Positions 41,527 to 50,769 are shown, counted from the first letter of the stretch. The stretch is DNA of 64,000 nt from Curvibacter microcysteis (GCF_028649435.1 NZ_JAQSIN010000001.1), one strand, 5' to 3'. Notes: generated by a model not told the origin, from the sequence alone. Numbers and translations are program-made.

Positions 41527-42231
41527 TCAGGATTCCCCTGCAGGCCGCGCTGAACCAGCCAGGGTGTGCAAGGCCGACAAGGTGTTGACGTTGGCAAAGG
41601 CCTGCCAGGGCGTTTGAATCGGGTCGTAGGTGACCTCGACCGTCGGGTGGCCGGCCAGCCAGGCGCCGACCTTGCGCTCCCCTTGGGCTAAAAAGTGGCC
41701 CAAGGAGGGCGCCAGGCTGCGGTGCAGCAGGGCGAACACGGGTTGCCGGTGCAGGGGGTTGGCTGAGGGCGCCGCGCCGCGCGCCAGAGCAAGCAAGTCC
41801 TCGTCTTCGGGTGCCCAGGCGCGCACGGTGGCGACCAAGGCATCGGACTGCTGCAGGGCCTGGCTCAGCCGTGAGCCCAGATCCAGTGGGAAAAACGGCA
41901 CGTCACAAGGCACGGTCATGAGCCAGGGCGTGGCCATGTGCTCCAGGCCGCTGAGCACCCCAGCCAGCGGGCCCCAAGCCTGGTCGGGCTGCGCATCAGG
42001 CCAGACAGGCGCACCCAGCGCGGCATAGTCCGCTGGCGAGCGGTTGGCGTTCAATGCCTGCAGGCCGGTTTGGCCGCGCAGGCGCTGCAAGGCACGCGCT
42101 GCCAGCGCTTGTCCGTCAAAGCGTTGCAATCCTTTTTCGCAGCCCATGCGTGACCCCAGACCGCCCGCCAACACCAGGCCTGTGATGTCTTGTGCACCTC
42201 TCGGTGCCACGGGCAGTGTGGGTTCAGCCAC
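41527..42231 (-). CDS. mobA: Molybdenum cofactor guanylyltransferase MobA
   Basis: A 234-residue cytoplasmic nucleotidyltransferase that attaches GMP to molybdopterin. The nucleotide-binding loop is LAGGLGSRMGCEKGLQRFDG (about 21-40). DVPFF (about 115) supplies the metal-binding Asp. It begins 8 bases inside the end of moaA, so the two cofactor genes are co-expressed. No molybdoenzyme gene is present in the window. Confidence 0.93.
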   Translation of the reverse strand: MAEPTLPVAPRGAQDITGLVLAGGLGSRMGCEKGLQRFDGQALAARALQRLRGQTGLQALNANRSPADYAALGAPVWPDAQPDQAWGPLAGVLSGLEHMATPWLMTVPCDVPFFPLDLGSRLSQALQQSDALVATVRAWAPEDEDLLALARGAAPSANPLHRQPVFALLHRSLAPSLGHFLAQGERKVGAWLAGHPTVEVTYDPIQTPWQAFANVNTLSALHTLAGSARPAGES

Positions 42232-43408
42232 CGATGTAGCTCATTTCGACCCGCCGGCGCCCCTCGCCTGGGGCGGGTGCTGCCTCGGCCGGCAGGCTGG
42301 CACGCAGTTCGGAATAGCGGTCACTGCGGCCCTGCCAAATGTGGGCGATGGCCGAGGCGATTTCAGCCTCGCTGGCCCCGCCCCGCACGAGGCTGCGCAG
42401 GTCGTGACCTTGGTGACCGAACAGGCACAGGTACAACTGACCTTCGGTGGACAAGCGGGCCCGGTTGCAATCGTGGCAAAAGGCCTGGGTCACGCTGCTG
42501 ATCACGCCCACCTCGCCCAAGGCGGGGTCCCATTGCCCTTGGGCATTGGCGTAGCCCCAACGCTGGGCGGTTTCGCCTGGGGCGGCGGCCTCCAGCGGCA
42601 GCAGGGCAAATTCTTGGCGCAGCAGCGCGATCACTTCAGCCGAGGGCAGCACCTCGTCCATGCGCCAGCCATTGGTGGCCCCGACATCCATGTACTCGAT
42701 GAAGCGCAGGGTCACCCCCCGGCTTCGAAAATAGCGCGCCATCGGCAAAATTTCTTGCTCGTTGGTGCCGCGCTTGACCACCATATTGACCTTCAGGCCG
42801 CCGTCAGCCCCCAGGCCCGCCCGCTGGGCGGCTTCGATCCCGGCCAACACATCGCTGACCGGGAAGTCCACATCGTTCATGCGTCGAAAGGTGGCGTCAT
42901 CCAATCCATCCAGGCTGACGGTGACGCGCCGTAGGCCGGCCGCTTTGAGGCTGGCCGCTTTGCGTGCCAGCAGCGAGCCGTTGGTGGTCAGGGTCAGGTC
43001 GGGGGCGACGCCGTCGATGGTGCGCAGTGCCGCCAGTTGTTCGATCAAGCGTTCCAGGTTTTTTCGCAGCAGGGGCTCACCGCCGGTGAGCCGGATCTTG
43101 CGCACGCCATGGGCCAGGAACTGGCGCGCCAGCACCGTGATTTCTTCAAAGCTCAACAGCGAGGCGTGCGGCAGGTAGGGGTAGTCCTTGTCGAACACCT
43201 CTTTGGGCATGCAATAGCTACAGCGGAAGTTGCAGCGGTCGGTGACGCTGATGCGCAGGTCGCGCAGGGGGCGTTGCAGCCGGTCCTGGAGCTGGCCTTG
43301 GGCCTGCAGAAGGGGCAGGGTCACGGGCCGCGAGGGCTGTGACTGACGCCAATCCAGCACGGGGATGGTGCGCGGCGCAGCGCTGACTGAGGAAGGGCGG
43401 TCGGACAT
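42224..43408 (-). CDS. moaA: GTP 3',8-cyclase MoaA
   Basis: A 394-residue radical-SAM enzyme for the first step of molybdopterin synthesis. The SAM cluster motif is C59-x3-C63-x2-C66 (CNFRCSYC). A second Fe-S site is indicated by Cys in ...QAFCHDCNRARLSTEGQLYLCLF (C-x-x-C, and a third 14 residues on). The C-terminus ends in the catalytic Gly-Gly (MSYIGG). An N-terminal extension of about 45 residues is longer than in E. coli. It overlaps mobA by 8 bases. Confidence 0.95.
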   Translation of the reverse strand: MSDRPSSVSAAPRTIPVLDWRQSQPSRPVTLPLLQAQGQLQDRLQRPLRDLRISVTDRCNFRCSYCMPKEVFDKDYPYLPHASLLSFEEITVLARQFLAHGVRKIRLTGGEPLLRKNLERLIEQLAALRTIDGVAPDLTLTTNGSLLARKAASLKAAGLRRVTVSLDGLDDATFRRMNDVDFPVSDVLAGIEAAQRAGLGADGGLKVNMVVKRGTNEQEILPMARYFRSRGVTLRFIEYMDVGATNGWRMDEVLPSAEVIALLRQEFALLPLEAAAPGETAQRWGYANAQGQWDPALGEVGVISSVTQAFCHDCNRARLSTEGQLYLCLFGHQGHDLRSLVRGGASEAEIASAIAHIWQGRSDRYSELRASLPAEAAPAPGEGRRRVEMSYIGG

Positions 43409-43518
43409 GCCGGAGGCTCGAAGATAAACAGGGGTGAAGAATCGCTGGGTACCTTACACCAGAAGCCCCGGCTGTGGACGCGGGCCCAGGGGTGTCCCTA
43501 GGCCCGGTGAGGCTGGAC

Positions 43519-44280
<762 letters not shown>

Positions 44281-44304
44281 GGGAAATCTCCTGATGTTTT
44301 CTAG

Positions 44305-44346
44305 CTATAAAAAGAACCAGCGCCGGCGCAGTCTTGCGCGGGCGCT
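44305..44346 (-). terminator. Rho-independent terminator of the aldehyde dehydrogenase gene
   Basis: An 11-bp stem with one central G-G mismatch (44319-44330 with 44335-44346, loop GTCT) is followed on the minus strand by GGTTCTTTTTATAG. It lies 15 bases past the dehydrogenase stop and ahead of the SDR gene. Confidence 0.75.
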
Positions 44347-44360
44347 GAGGCTGGGGCGTG

Positions 44361-45803
44361 TCAACCGTGGCGGATGGCGACGGTTTTGAGGGTGGTGAAG
44401 CCGTACAGGGCTTCAAAGCCCTTTTCGCGCCCGTAACCGGATGACTTGACGCCGCCGAAAGGCAACTCCACGCCGCCGCCGGCGCCGTAGTTGTTGATGA
44501 ACACTTGCCCACTGCGCAGGCGCTTGGCCATGCGGAACTGGCGTCCACCGTCCCGGGTCCAGACGCCCGCCACCAAGCCAAAGTCGGTGGCGTTGGCCAA
44601 CTCGACGGCATGGTCTTCGTCACGGAAACTCATGGCGGCCAGCACGGGGCCAAAGACCTCTTCCTGGGCCAAGCGGTGGTCCACTGGCACATCGCGCAGC
44701 AGCGTCGGTGCTTGGTAGTAGCCGGTTTCTGGCGCCTGGTCGACGATGCGGCCTTGGGCCACCATCTGAATGCCGGCCACTTGGGCGTCGGACAGAAAGT
44801 CCCAAACCCGCTGTTGCTGGGTTTGGCGGATCAGCGGACCCACGTCGAGGTCCATGTTCGCCGGGCCCACCCGCAGGGCTTCAAACGCCTGGCCCAGGCG
44901 GGCCAACAAGGCCTCGTAGATGCTTTCCTGGATCAGCACGCGCGAGCCCGCCGAGCAGGTTTGCCCAGCGTTTTGCACGATGGCGTTGATGATCACGGGC
45001 ACGGCCGCGTCGAGGTCAGCGTCTTCAAAAATGATTTGTGGGCTTTTTCCGCCCAGCTCCAGCGTGACCGGGCAGTGGCGTTCTGCTGCCACTTGCTGGA
45101 TCAGCGTCCCCACCTTGGGGCTGCCGGTGAAGCTGATGTGGTCGATGCCGGGGTGGCGGGCGAGCGCATCGCCCACTTCATGGCCATAACCGGTGACGAT
45201 GTTGATGGCACCTGCCGGGAAGCCCACCTCGGCGGCCAACTGCGCGACGCGGATCAGCGATAGGCAGGCGTCTTCAGCAGGCTTGACGACGCAAACATTG
45301 CCGGCGGCCAGGGCCCCGCCCACGCTGCGGCCAAAAATCTGCATGGGGTAGTTCCAGGGAATCACATGGCCCGTCACGCCATGGGGCTCGCGCCAGGTCA
45401 GCACGCTGTAGCCTTCCTGGTAGGGGATGGTGTCACCATGGAATTTGTCGGCGGCGCCGGCATAGAACTCGAAGTAGCGCACCAAGGCCAGCGCGTCGGC
45501 TTTGGCCTGTTTGGTGGGTTTGCCGCAATCGCATTGCTCCAGCGCCGCCAGTTCTTCGGCGTGCTCACCGACCTTGACCGACAGGCGCATCATGAGACGA
45601 CCGCGCTCCGCCGCACTCAAGCGGCCCCAGACGGTGTCGTAACACTGGCGTGCGGCGCGTACCGCGTCATCGATGTCTTGCGCGTTGCTGCGCTGGAGGT
45701 GATCAAAAACCTGACCGTCCGACGGATCGATCACAGGCAGTGTCTTGCCCGACGAAGAGGGCACCGAGGCGTTGGCGATGAAATTGAGTTGCATGCCGTT
45801 CAT
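44361..45803 (-). CDS. NAD(P)-dependent aldehyde dehydrogenase
   Basis: A 480-residue ALDH-superfamily enzyme. Visible motifs are IPWNYPMQIFGR, FTGSPKVGTLIQQ, catalytic Glu in ELGGKSPQI, catalytic Cys in NAGQTCSAGSR, and EEVFGPVLAAMSF. The family includes betaine, aminobutyraldehyde and aromatic aldehyde dehydrogenases; the sequence does not settle the substrate. The ATG at 45803 or 45794 could be used, and neither has a strong ribosome site. A palindrome TGTCGACA lies about 45 bases upstream. The preceding hairpin at 45937-45964 insulates it from genes on its 5' side. Confidence 0.88.
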   Translation of the reverse strand: MNGMQLNFIANASVPSSSGKTLPVIDPSDGQVFDHLQRSNAQDIDDAVRAARQCYDTVWGRLSAAERGRLMMRLSVKVGEHAEELAALEQCDCGKPTKQAKADALALVRYFEFYAGAADKFHGDTIPYQEGYSVLTWREPHGVTGHVIPWNYPMQIFGRSVGGALAAGNVCVVKPAEDACLSLIRVAQLAAEVGFPAGAINIVTGYGHEVGDALARHPGIDHISFTGSPKVGTLIQQVAAERHCPVTLELGGKSPQIIFEDADLDAAVPVIINAIVQNAGQTCSAGSRVLIQESIYEALLARLGQAFEALRVGPANMDLDVGPLIRQTQQQRVWDFLSDAQVAGIQMVAQGRIVDQAPETGYYQAPTLLRDVPVDHRLAQEEVFGPVLAAMSFRDEDHAVELANATDFGLVAGVWTRDGGRQFRMAKRLRSGQVFINNYGAGGGVELPFGGVKSSGYGREKGFEALYGFTTLKTVAIRHG

Positions 45804-45846
45804 TTTGCGCCAATGGTCGACGCTTGGCACCCGGCGGAGTGTTGGC

Positions 45847-45854
45847 TGTCGACA
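45847..45854. promoter_or_regulatory. Palindrome TGTCGACA upstream of the aldehyde dehydrogenase
   Basis: The 8-bp palindrome is the core of the candidate operator found at 25051-25060 ahead of the amine-catabolism locus. It sits 43 bases upstream of the dehydrogenase start codon, a usual repressor position. An 8-mer can recur by chance, so the link is weak. Confidence 0.25.
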
Positions 45855-45936
45855 CCTCAGTCCTCGCGCTTGGCTGGGGCTGTCATCGCCGAACGGCGCG
45901 GCATGGCTGGGTTGGTCGGCTGAGAAGTTGACGCGC

Positions 45937-45964
45937 AGCAAAAAGCGCCTGGAAAAGGCGCTTT
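45937..45964 (-). terminator. Rho-independent terminator
   Basis: Stem AAAGCGCC / GGCGCTTT (45942-45949 and 45957-45964) with a 7-base loop. On the minus strand it is followed by TTTGCTGCG, making a T5 run together with the stem end. It would end transcripts coming from the small ORF at 46060-46137 or beyond. Confidence 0.7.
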
Positions 45965-46059
45965 GAAGAGGGTGAAGCCTGTGAGTTGGGATGGCTTCTG
46001 AGGCTGGGGTCTGCCGTGGATGCAGCCCTTTCAGGATCGGACTGCTGACCTTGAGTGCT

Positions 46060-46137
46060 TCAGCGTGGGCTGCGCTTGCGATCGCGGTCGTCGTGGGGCC
46101 AAGCGTTGGCAGGGATGTTTTTCAAGCTGGAAGTCAT
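46060..46137 (-). CDS. Candidate 25-residue small protein, Arg/Pro-rich C-terminus
   Basis: A short frame (MTSSLKNIPANAWPHDDRD, ending RKRSPR) opens with ATG 46137 and stops at TGA 46062-46060. A good ribosome site (GGAGA, seven bases before the ATG) precedes it, an A/T-rich promoter-like stretch lies further upstream, and a strong terminator lies about 95 bases downstream. This set of signals is unusual for a chance frame. The C-terminus is basic (DRDRKRSPR). I do not recognise a family. The rest of the 45855-46260 gap has no other credible gene. Confidence 0.45.
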   Translation of the reverse strand: MTSSLKNIPANAWPHDDRDRKRSPR

Positions 46138-46260
46138 CAGGAATCTCCGTGGATGGAGCTTCAACGAGCGCCAGTTGATTCCGGTTGACAGTTTTTTTCA
46201 AAAATTTTCAGATGTGTTGAGAAGATTCGGTAGAACCGCAGGCAATTGGGTTGAGAAATA

Positions 46261-46485
46261 TTATTCCTCAGTCGAACCGGTTTGTGGCGTATCAGTTACT
46301 GACTTGGGCGTCCCATGCTGGATGCGCTCCGAGTGCAGCAAGCGCTGGGTCATATCTTCGGCCGCGAGCGCATCCGGTGTTCGGTAGGCGAGCCGTAAGG
46401 CCATCATCAACTCGTCCAACGCGGCCAAAGTGTCGTGCACAGCCAGCCGGAGTTGTCGGATTTTGGGGTCGTCTGAGGGGTCCAT
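46261..46485 (-). CDS. Hypothetical protein, 74 residues
   Basis: A short frame starting MDPSDDPKIRQLRLAVHDTLAALDELMMALRLAYRT. The first two thirds would form an amphipathic helix or helix pair (LRLAVHDTLAALDELMMAL), which looks protein-like; the tail is Thr/Ser/Glu-rich. No good ribosome site precedes the ATG, and no family is recognised. It lies between tRNA-Arg and the small ORF on the same strand. It could be a chance frame. Confidence 0.4.
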   Translation of the reverse strand: MDPSDDPKIRQLRLAVHDTLAALDELMMALRLAYRTPDALAAEDMTQRLLHSERIQHGTPKSVTDTPQTGSTEE

Positions 46486-46652
46486 GGCCCATTGTGACTT
46501 GGGATGTGCGTGTCATCCAAGGCCCCAATTGTGTGCAATTCCCGGCAAGTGTTGGCAATTGATTCAACACCGAAGGGAATGCAGGGTCGTCAGGCGCTTG
46601 ACGCGAAGCCCGGACGAGCCGAGCTGTTTCCTGCGCGGGTTTGTGCGACTGG

Positions 46653-46726
46653 CCTGCCCGACAGGAATCGAACCTGTGACCCACAGCTTAGAAGGCTGTT
46701 GCTCTATCCAACTGAGCTACGGGCAG
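46653..46726 (-). tRNA. tRNA-Arg (anticodon UCU)
   Basis: On the minus strand a full cloverleaf can be drawn: acceptor CTGCCCG/CGGGCAG, D arm with AGCTCAGTTGGATAGAGC, anticodon stem-loop ACAGC CTTCTAA GCTGT (anticodon TCT, reading AGA/AGG), T arm ACAGG TTCGAAT CCTGT and discriminator G. The CCA end is not encoded. It is flanked by GST and hypothetical genes; no integrated element is seen next to it. Confidence 0.95.
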
Positions 46727-46844
46727 TCGCGTGGATGCTGCGTTTGGAGCCCGGATTATGCCCTAGGGGCACGGCCTTGCCGTCTTCGTCTGAAGCGCTC
46801 TGCCCCCCTGGGCGCAGCTGGAAGCCTTGAATGGAGATCAGGGC

Positions 46845-47537
46845 TCAGCGCGACTGGTACTGGGTGGCGCCAAACAGCATCTCCCGCGCCTTGTCGTCGG
46901 TGATTGGGCGGCGCAGGCCGGCCAGCACGGTGACCCCTTTTTGTACCGCTGGACGCTCCCCCAGGCGGTCAAACCAGGCTTTCAGATGGGGGTGGTCGGC
47001 CCAGTCAATGCCTTGGTTTTGCCAGCTGCGCAGCCAGGGGTAGATGGCGATGTCGGCAATGCTGTAGTGCGCTCCAGCGATGAAGGGGTGTCGGGCCAGT
47101 TGGCGGTCCATCACGCCGTAGAGGCGCTTGGCTTCGTTGGTGTAGCGTTGGATGGCGTAGTCGATCTTTTCAGGGGCGTACATGCGGAAGTGGTGGGCTT
47201 GACCCAGCATCGGGCCGACACCACCCATCTGAAACATCAGCCACTGGAGCACCTGCAGTCGTTCACGCTCATCGCTGGGCAGGAAAAGGCCGGTCTTTTG
47301 CGCCAAGTAAAGCAAGATGGCGCCAGACTCAAAGATGGCGATCGGCTCGCCCCCAGGTCCATCCGGGTCAACCAGTGCTGGAATTTTGTTGTTGGGGCTG
47401 ATGGCCAGGAAGTCGGGCTGGAACTGATCACCCTGGCCAATGTTGATGGGGATGGCTTCGTAGGGCAGGCCACACTCTTCCAGCATGATGTGGATTTTGT
47501 GCCCATTGGGTGTGGGCCAAGAATAGACTTTGATCAT
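46845..47537 (-). CDS. Glutathione S-transferase family protein (YfcG/YghU-like)
   Basis: A 230-residue protein with an N-terminal thioredoxin-like domain (MIKVYSWPTPNGHKIHIMLEE, then NKIPALVDPDG and the glutathione gamma-Glu site IFESGAILLYLA) and a C-terminal helical domain (GAHYSIADIAIYPWLR). The TPNG start matches the Nu-class disulfide-bond reductases YfcG/YghU. It probably uses glutathione to reduce disulfides or peroxides in the cytoplasm. It is divergent from the hypothetical gene at 47586. Confidence 0.9.
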   Translation of the reverse strand: MIKVYSWPTPNGHKIHIMLEECGLPYEAIPINIGQGDQFQPDFLAISPNNKIPALVDPDGPGGEPIAIFESGAILLYLAQKTGLFLPSDERERLQVLQWLMFQMGGVGPMLGQAHHFRMYAPEKIDYAIQRYTNEAKRLYGVMDRQLARHPFIAGAHYSIADIAIYPWLRSWQNQGIDWADHPHLKAWFDRLGERPAVQKGVTVLAGLRRPITDDKAREMLFGATQYQSR

Positions 47538-47585
47538 CCGCTTGCCTCCGGCAAATTGATCAACTTTAGGTGAAATTCATTGGCC

Positions 47586-48260
47586 ATGTTTGAGCGCCTC
47601 AAAAAGCTGTTCCAGCCGGACCACTCTGCCGCTTTGGCTGTCTGGGCGCGACGTGAAGCACTGTTGTTTGAGCAGGTCCCCAGCGGGGACCGATTGGTTT
47701 GGACAGGGCAGTTGGAGGGCCACCCATTTCGCATGGAGAGCGCGCCGCCGCAACGCGACTACCTGCGGGGTCACGAGTTGCGCCTGCGCTTGGACCTGGC
47801 CCTGTCAGACGACTGGTCCATCATGGTGATGAACCGCGAACTCAATCAGCACCTGGAGCAAGCTGCCTACAGTGGCTACACCGATGCGGTGCAGACCACC
47901 GCCCGGCTCAAATTGACGGAGGAAATGCGTTGGCTGGCCATGTACACCGAGGTCGGGTGGAGTCGCATGAACTCCGACTTTTGGGCCCGTTTCGTGGTCC
48001 TGACCGAGCACCGGGAGGACGCGCAAGCCTGGTTGAGCGCCCCTTTGGTACAGGCTTTGATGAGCTTGCCTGCAGCGCCCGATGGGCACCAAATGCCCTT
48101 GGTCATGATGCTGACGCGAGGTCGTCTGTACCTGCGTACCCAGCATCAGAGGGAGGACACCTTGAAGCTGGATCTGTTCCTGGCCTTGGCCCGCAGCGCT
48201 GCTCAAAGTGCCCAGGCCTTGCCCCCGGAACGCAATCTACTGCCTCCGCCCCAGCCCTGA
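47586..48260 (+). CDS. Hypothetical protein, 224 residues
   Basis: A soluble protein without signal or membrane segments, starting MFERLKKLFQPDHSAA. It has mixed alpha/beta character with an acidic-aromatic core (WSIMVMNRELNQHLEQAAYSGYTDAVQTTARL and MRWLAMYTEVGWSRMNSDFWARF). I do not recognise a family. Codon usage is like the neighbours, so it is probably a real gene. It is divergent from the GST gene and convergent with the acyl-CoA dehydrogenase gene. Confidence 0.72.
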   Translation: MFERLKKLFQPDHSAALAVWARREALLFEQVPSGDRLVWTGQLEGHPFRMESAPPQRDYLRGHELRLRLDLALSDDWSIMVMNRELNQHLEQAAYSGYTDAVQTTARLKLTEEMRWLAMYTEVGWSRMNSDFWARFVVLTEHREDAQAWLSAPLVQALMSLPAAPDGHQMPLVMMLTRGRLYLRTQHQREDTLKLDLFLALARSAAQSAQALPPERNLLPPPQP

Positions 48261-48327
48261 GGCAGGTGAGGGGACACCAGGCGGTCCAACCGCTCCCTAG
48301 TGGGGGCAGTCGGACTCGGACGCCGGC

Positions 48328-49602
48328 TCAGCAGCCGCGCGTGATTGGCATTTCGACTTCAGTGGCGCGCGCCGAGTACTTGCCCAGCTCCAGCTTGGCG
48401 ATGGCATTGCGGTGCACTTCGTCCGGGCCGTCGGCAAAGCGCAGCGTGCGGGCGTGGGCGTAGGCCGATGCCAGCGGGAAGTCGTCGCACATGCCACCGC
48501 CGCCATGCACTTGCATGGCCCAGTCAATCACTTGGCAGGCCATGCTCGGGGCCACGACCTTGATCATGGCGATCTCGGTCTTGGCGACCTTGTTGCCGGC
48601 CACGTCCATCATCCAGGCGGCCTTCAGGGTCAGCAGGCGGGCCATGTCGATCTTGCAGCGGGCTTCGGCGATGCGCTCTTGCGTCACGGTTTGTTGGGCC
48701 ACGGTCTTGCCGAAGGCCGTGCGTGCGCTGGCGCGGCGGCACATGAGTTCGAGCGCACGTTCGGCCAGGCCGATCAGGCGCATGCAGTGGTGGATGCGTC
48801 CCGGGCCCAGGCGACCTTGGGCGATTTCAAAGCCCCGGCCCTCGCCGAGCAGGATGTTAGAGACAGGAACGCGCACGTTGGTGAAGGTCATTTCAACGTG
48901 GCCATGAGGCGCGTCGTCATAGCCCATCACATTGAGCGGGCGAAGGATGTTGATGCCCTTGGTGTCAGCCGGCACCAGCACCATGCTTTGCTGCGAGTGG
49001 CGCGGGGCGTCCGGGTCGGTCTTGCCCATGGTGATGTAGACGGCGCAGCGCGGATCCGCAGCGCCCGAGATCCACCACTTGCGGCCGTTGATGACGTACT
49101 CGTCACCCTGGCGTTCGATGCGGGTTTCGATGTTGGTGGCGTCGCTGGATGCCACGTCGGGTTCGGTCATGGCAAAGGCCGAGCGGATCTTGCCTTCGAG
49201 CAAGGGCTTGAGCCAGCGTTCGCGGTTTTCGGGCGAGCCGTAGCGGGCGATGGTCTCCATGTTGCCGGTGTCGGGCGCGGAGCAGTTGAAGACTTCGCTG
49301 GACCAGGGGACGGCCCCCATGATTTCGGCCAACGGGGCGTACTCTTGGTTGGTCAGACCAGCGCCTTCGTAGCCCGAAGCCGCCGCACTGTCCACCGGCA
49401 GGAACAGGTTCCACAAACCGGCGGCCTGCGCCTTGGGTTTGAGGTTTTCGATGGTCTGCAGCGCGCTCCAGCGCTTGCCCGCCACGGTGTTGGCAGCCAA
49501 CTCGGCCTTGTACGCATCCTCCGACGGGTAGATGTGATCGGCCATGAATTGCTTCAGCCGAGCCTGGAGTTCTTTTGTTTTCGGGGAGTAATCAAAATCC
49601 AT
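48328..49602 (-). CDS. Acyl-CoA dehydrogenase, ACAD10/11-like
   Basis: A 424-residue FAD enzyme of the acyl-CoA dehydrogenase fold. The FAD/substrate segments FAMTEPDVASSDATNIET, GRKWWISGAADPRC and the C-terminal RASARTAFGKTVAQQT and MQVHGGGGMCDDFPLA match the ACAD10/11 branch. It lies 75 bases after a gene for an APH-fold kinase. In humans these two domains are fused (ACAD10, ACAD11) and in Pseudomonas putida levulinate catabolism they act in succession on 4-hydroxyacyl-CoA. A role in 4-hydroxyacid breakdown is therefore inferred. Confidence 0.9.
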   Translation of the reverse strand: MDFDYSPKTKELQARLKQFMADHIYPSEDAYKAELAANTVAGKRWSALQTIENLKPKAQAAGLWNLFLPVDSAAASGYEGAGLTNQEYAPLAEIMGAVPWSSEVFNCSAPDTGNMETIARYGSPENRERWLKPLLEGKIRSAFAMTEPDVASSDATNIETRIERQGDEYVINGRKWWISGAADPRCAVYITMGKTDPDAPRHSQQSMVLVPADTKGINILRPLNVMGYDDAPHGHVEMTFTNVRVPVSNILLGEGRGFEIAQGRLGPGRIHHCMRLIGLAERALELMCRRASARTAFGKTVAQQTVTQERIAEARCKIDMARLLTLKAAWMMDVAGNKVAKTEIAMIKVVAPSMACQVIDWAMQVHGGGGMCDDFPLASAYAHARTLRFADGPDEVHRNAIAKLELGKYSARATEVEMPITRGC

Positions 49603-49677
49603 GTGCTTCTCCTGTTGGAATGAAAGGCGCTGAGGCGGTTGCTTCTGGTTGGAAAACGGGGCGAGGGGGCGTTGGGC

Positions 49678-50769
49678 TCAACGGCCAGAGCGTTGGGCGA
49701 ACTGCCAGGCCATTTCGGCCAGGGGGCGAGCGCCCGCGGCTGAGCTGACCGCCTGGGCGCTGGAGGCCGTGCCGGCTTCCACGCGCTTGGCAATGCCTTG
49801 CAAGATGGCTGCGAGGCGGAACAGGTTGTAGGCCAGGTAGAAGTTCCAGTCGGCACGCAAAGCTTCGGGCGTGCTCAGGCCGGTGCGCTCGCAATAAAGG
49901 CGGATGTACTCGTCTTCGCTGGGGATGCCCAGGCTGACCAGATCCAGGCCGCCAATGCCCCGGAAGGAGCCCTGCGGAATGTGCCAGGCCATGCAGTGGT
50001 AGCTGAAGTCGGCCAGCGGGTGGCCCAGGGTGGACAGCTCCCAGTCCAGCACGGCTTGAACGCGTGGCTCGCTGGGGTGGAACATCAGGTTGTCGAGCCG
50101 GTAGTCGCCATGCACGATGGACACCATGCGCTCGTCGCGGGCCGCGGCTGGGATGTTGGCGGGCAGCCAGGCCATCAGCTGGTCCATCTCTGGAATGGGC
50201 TGGGTGATGGAGGCCACGTACTGCTTGCTCCAGCGACCAATCTGGCGCTCGAAGTAATTGCCAGGCTTGCCGTAGTTGGCCAGGCCGCGCTCGGCGAACT
50301 TGACGGTGTGCAAGGCGGCGATGACCCGGTTCATCTCCAGGTAAATCTCGCGCCGTTGGGCAGGCGTCATGCCGGGCAGGGACTGGTCCCACATGACGCG
50401 GCCATCGACAAATGCCATCACATAGAAGGCGCGACCGATGATGGACTCGTCCTCGCACAGGCAGTGCATTTGCGCCACCGGCACTTCGGTGCCCGCCAGG
50501 CCCGTCATGACCGCGAACTCGCGCTCGATGGCGTGGGCCGAGGGCAGCAGCTTGGCCACCGGCCCCGGCTTGGCGCGCATCACATAGGACTTGTGCGGCG
50601 TGATGAGTTTGTAGGTCGGGTTGGACTGCCCCCCTTTGAACATCTCGATGCTCAAGGGGCCCTCAAAGCCTGGCAGGTGGACGCCCAGCCACTGGGACAG
50701 GGCGGCGATGTCGATGGCGTGTTGCTCGGACACCGCGCGGGTGCCGACAAAGTGATCGAATTGGCTCAT
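49678..50769 (-). CDS. APH-fold kinase, ACAD10/11 N-terminal-domain-like (4-hydroxyacyl-CoA kinase candidate)
   Basis: A 363-residue aminoglycoside-phosphotransferase fold protein. The catalytic loop is VHGDYRLDNLMF (HGD at 220-222, N227) and the metal Asp is D242 (AVLDWELSTLGHPLADFSYH). FKGGQSNPTYKL at about 44-55 forms the nucleotide loop typical of the ACAD11/LvaA-type group. It should phosphorylate a 4-hydroxyacyl-CoA, which the adjacent dehydrogenase-like protein then converts to an enoyl-CoA. It lies 49 bases after the Crp-family gene. The substrate chain length is unknown. Confidence 0.86.
   Translation of the reverse strand: MSQFDHFVGTRAVSEQHAIDIAALSQWLGVHLPGFEGPLSIEMFKGGQSNPTYKLITPHKSYVMRAKPGPVAKLLPSAHAIEREFAVMTGLAGTEVPVAQMHCLCEDESIIGRAFYVMAFVDGRVMWDQSLPGMTPAQRREIYLEMNRVIAALHTVKFAERGLANYGKPGNYFERQIGRWSKQYVASITQPIPEMDQLMAWLPANIPAAARDERMVSIVHGDYRLDNLMFHPSEPRVQAVLDWELSTLGHPLADFSYHCMAWHIPQGSFRGIGGLDLVSLGIPSEDEYIRLYCERTGLSTPEALRADWNFYLAYNLFRLAAILQGIAKRVEAGTASSAQAVSSAAGARPLAEMAWQFAQRSGR

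Noticed and set aside
46055..46387. Plus-strand frame of 110 codons through the A/T-rich island
   Set aside because: There is no ribosome site, no family resemblance, and it overlaps two minus-strand candidates and a promoter-like region. It cannot be excluded completely.
46653..46726. tRNA-Arg as an integration site for a genomic island
   Set aside because: No integrase gene and no direct repeat of the tRNA end were seen nearby; the A/T-rich stretch alone is not enough.
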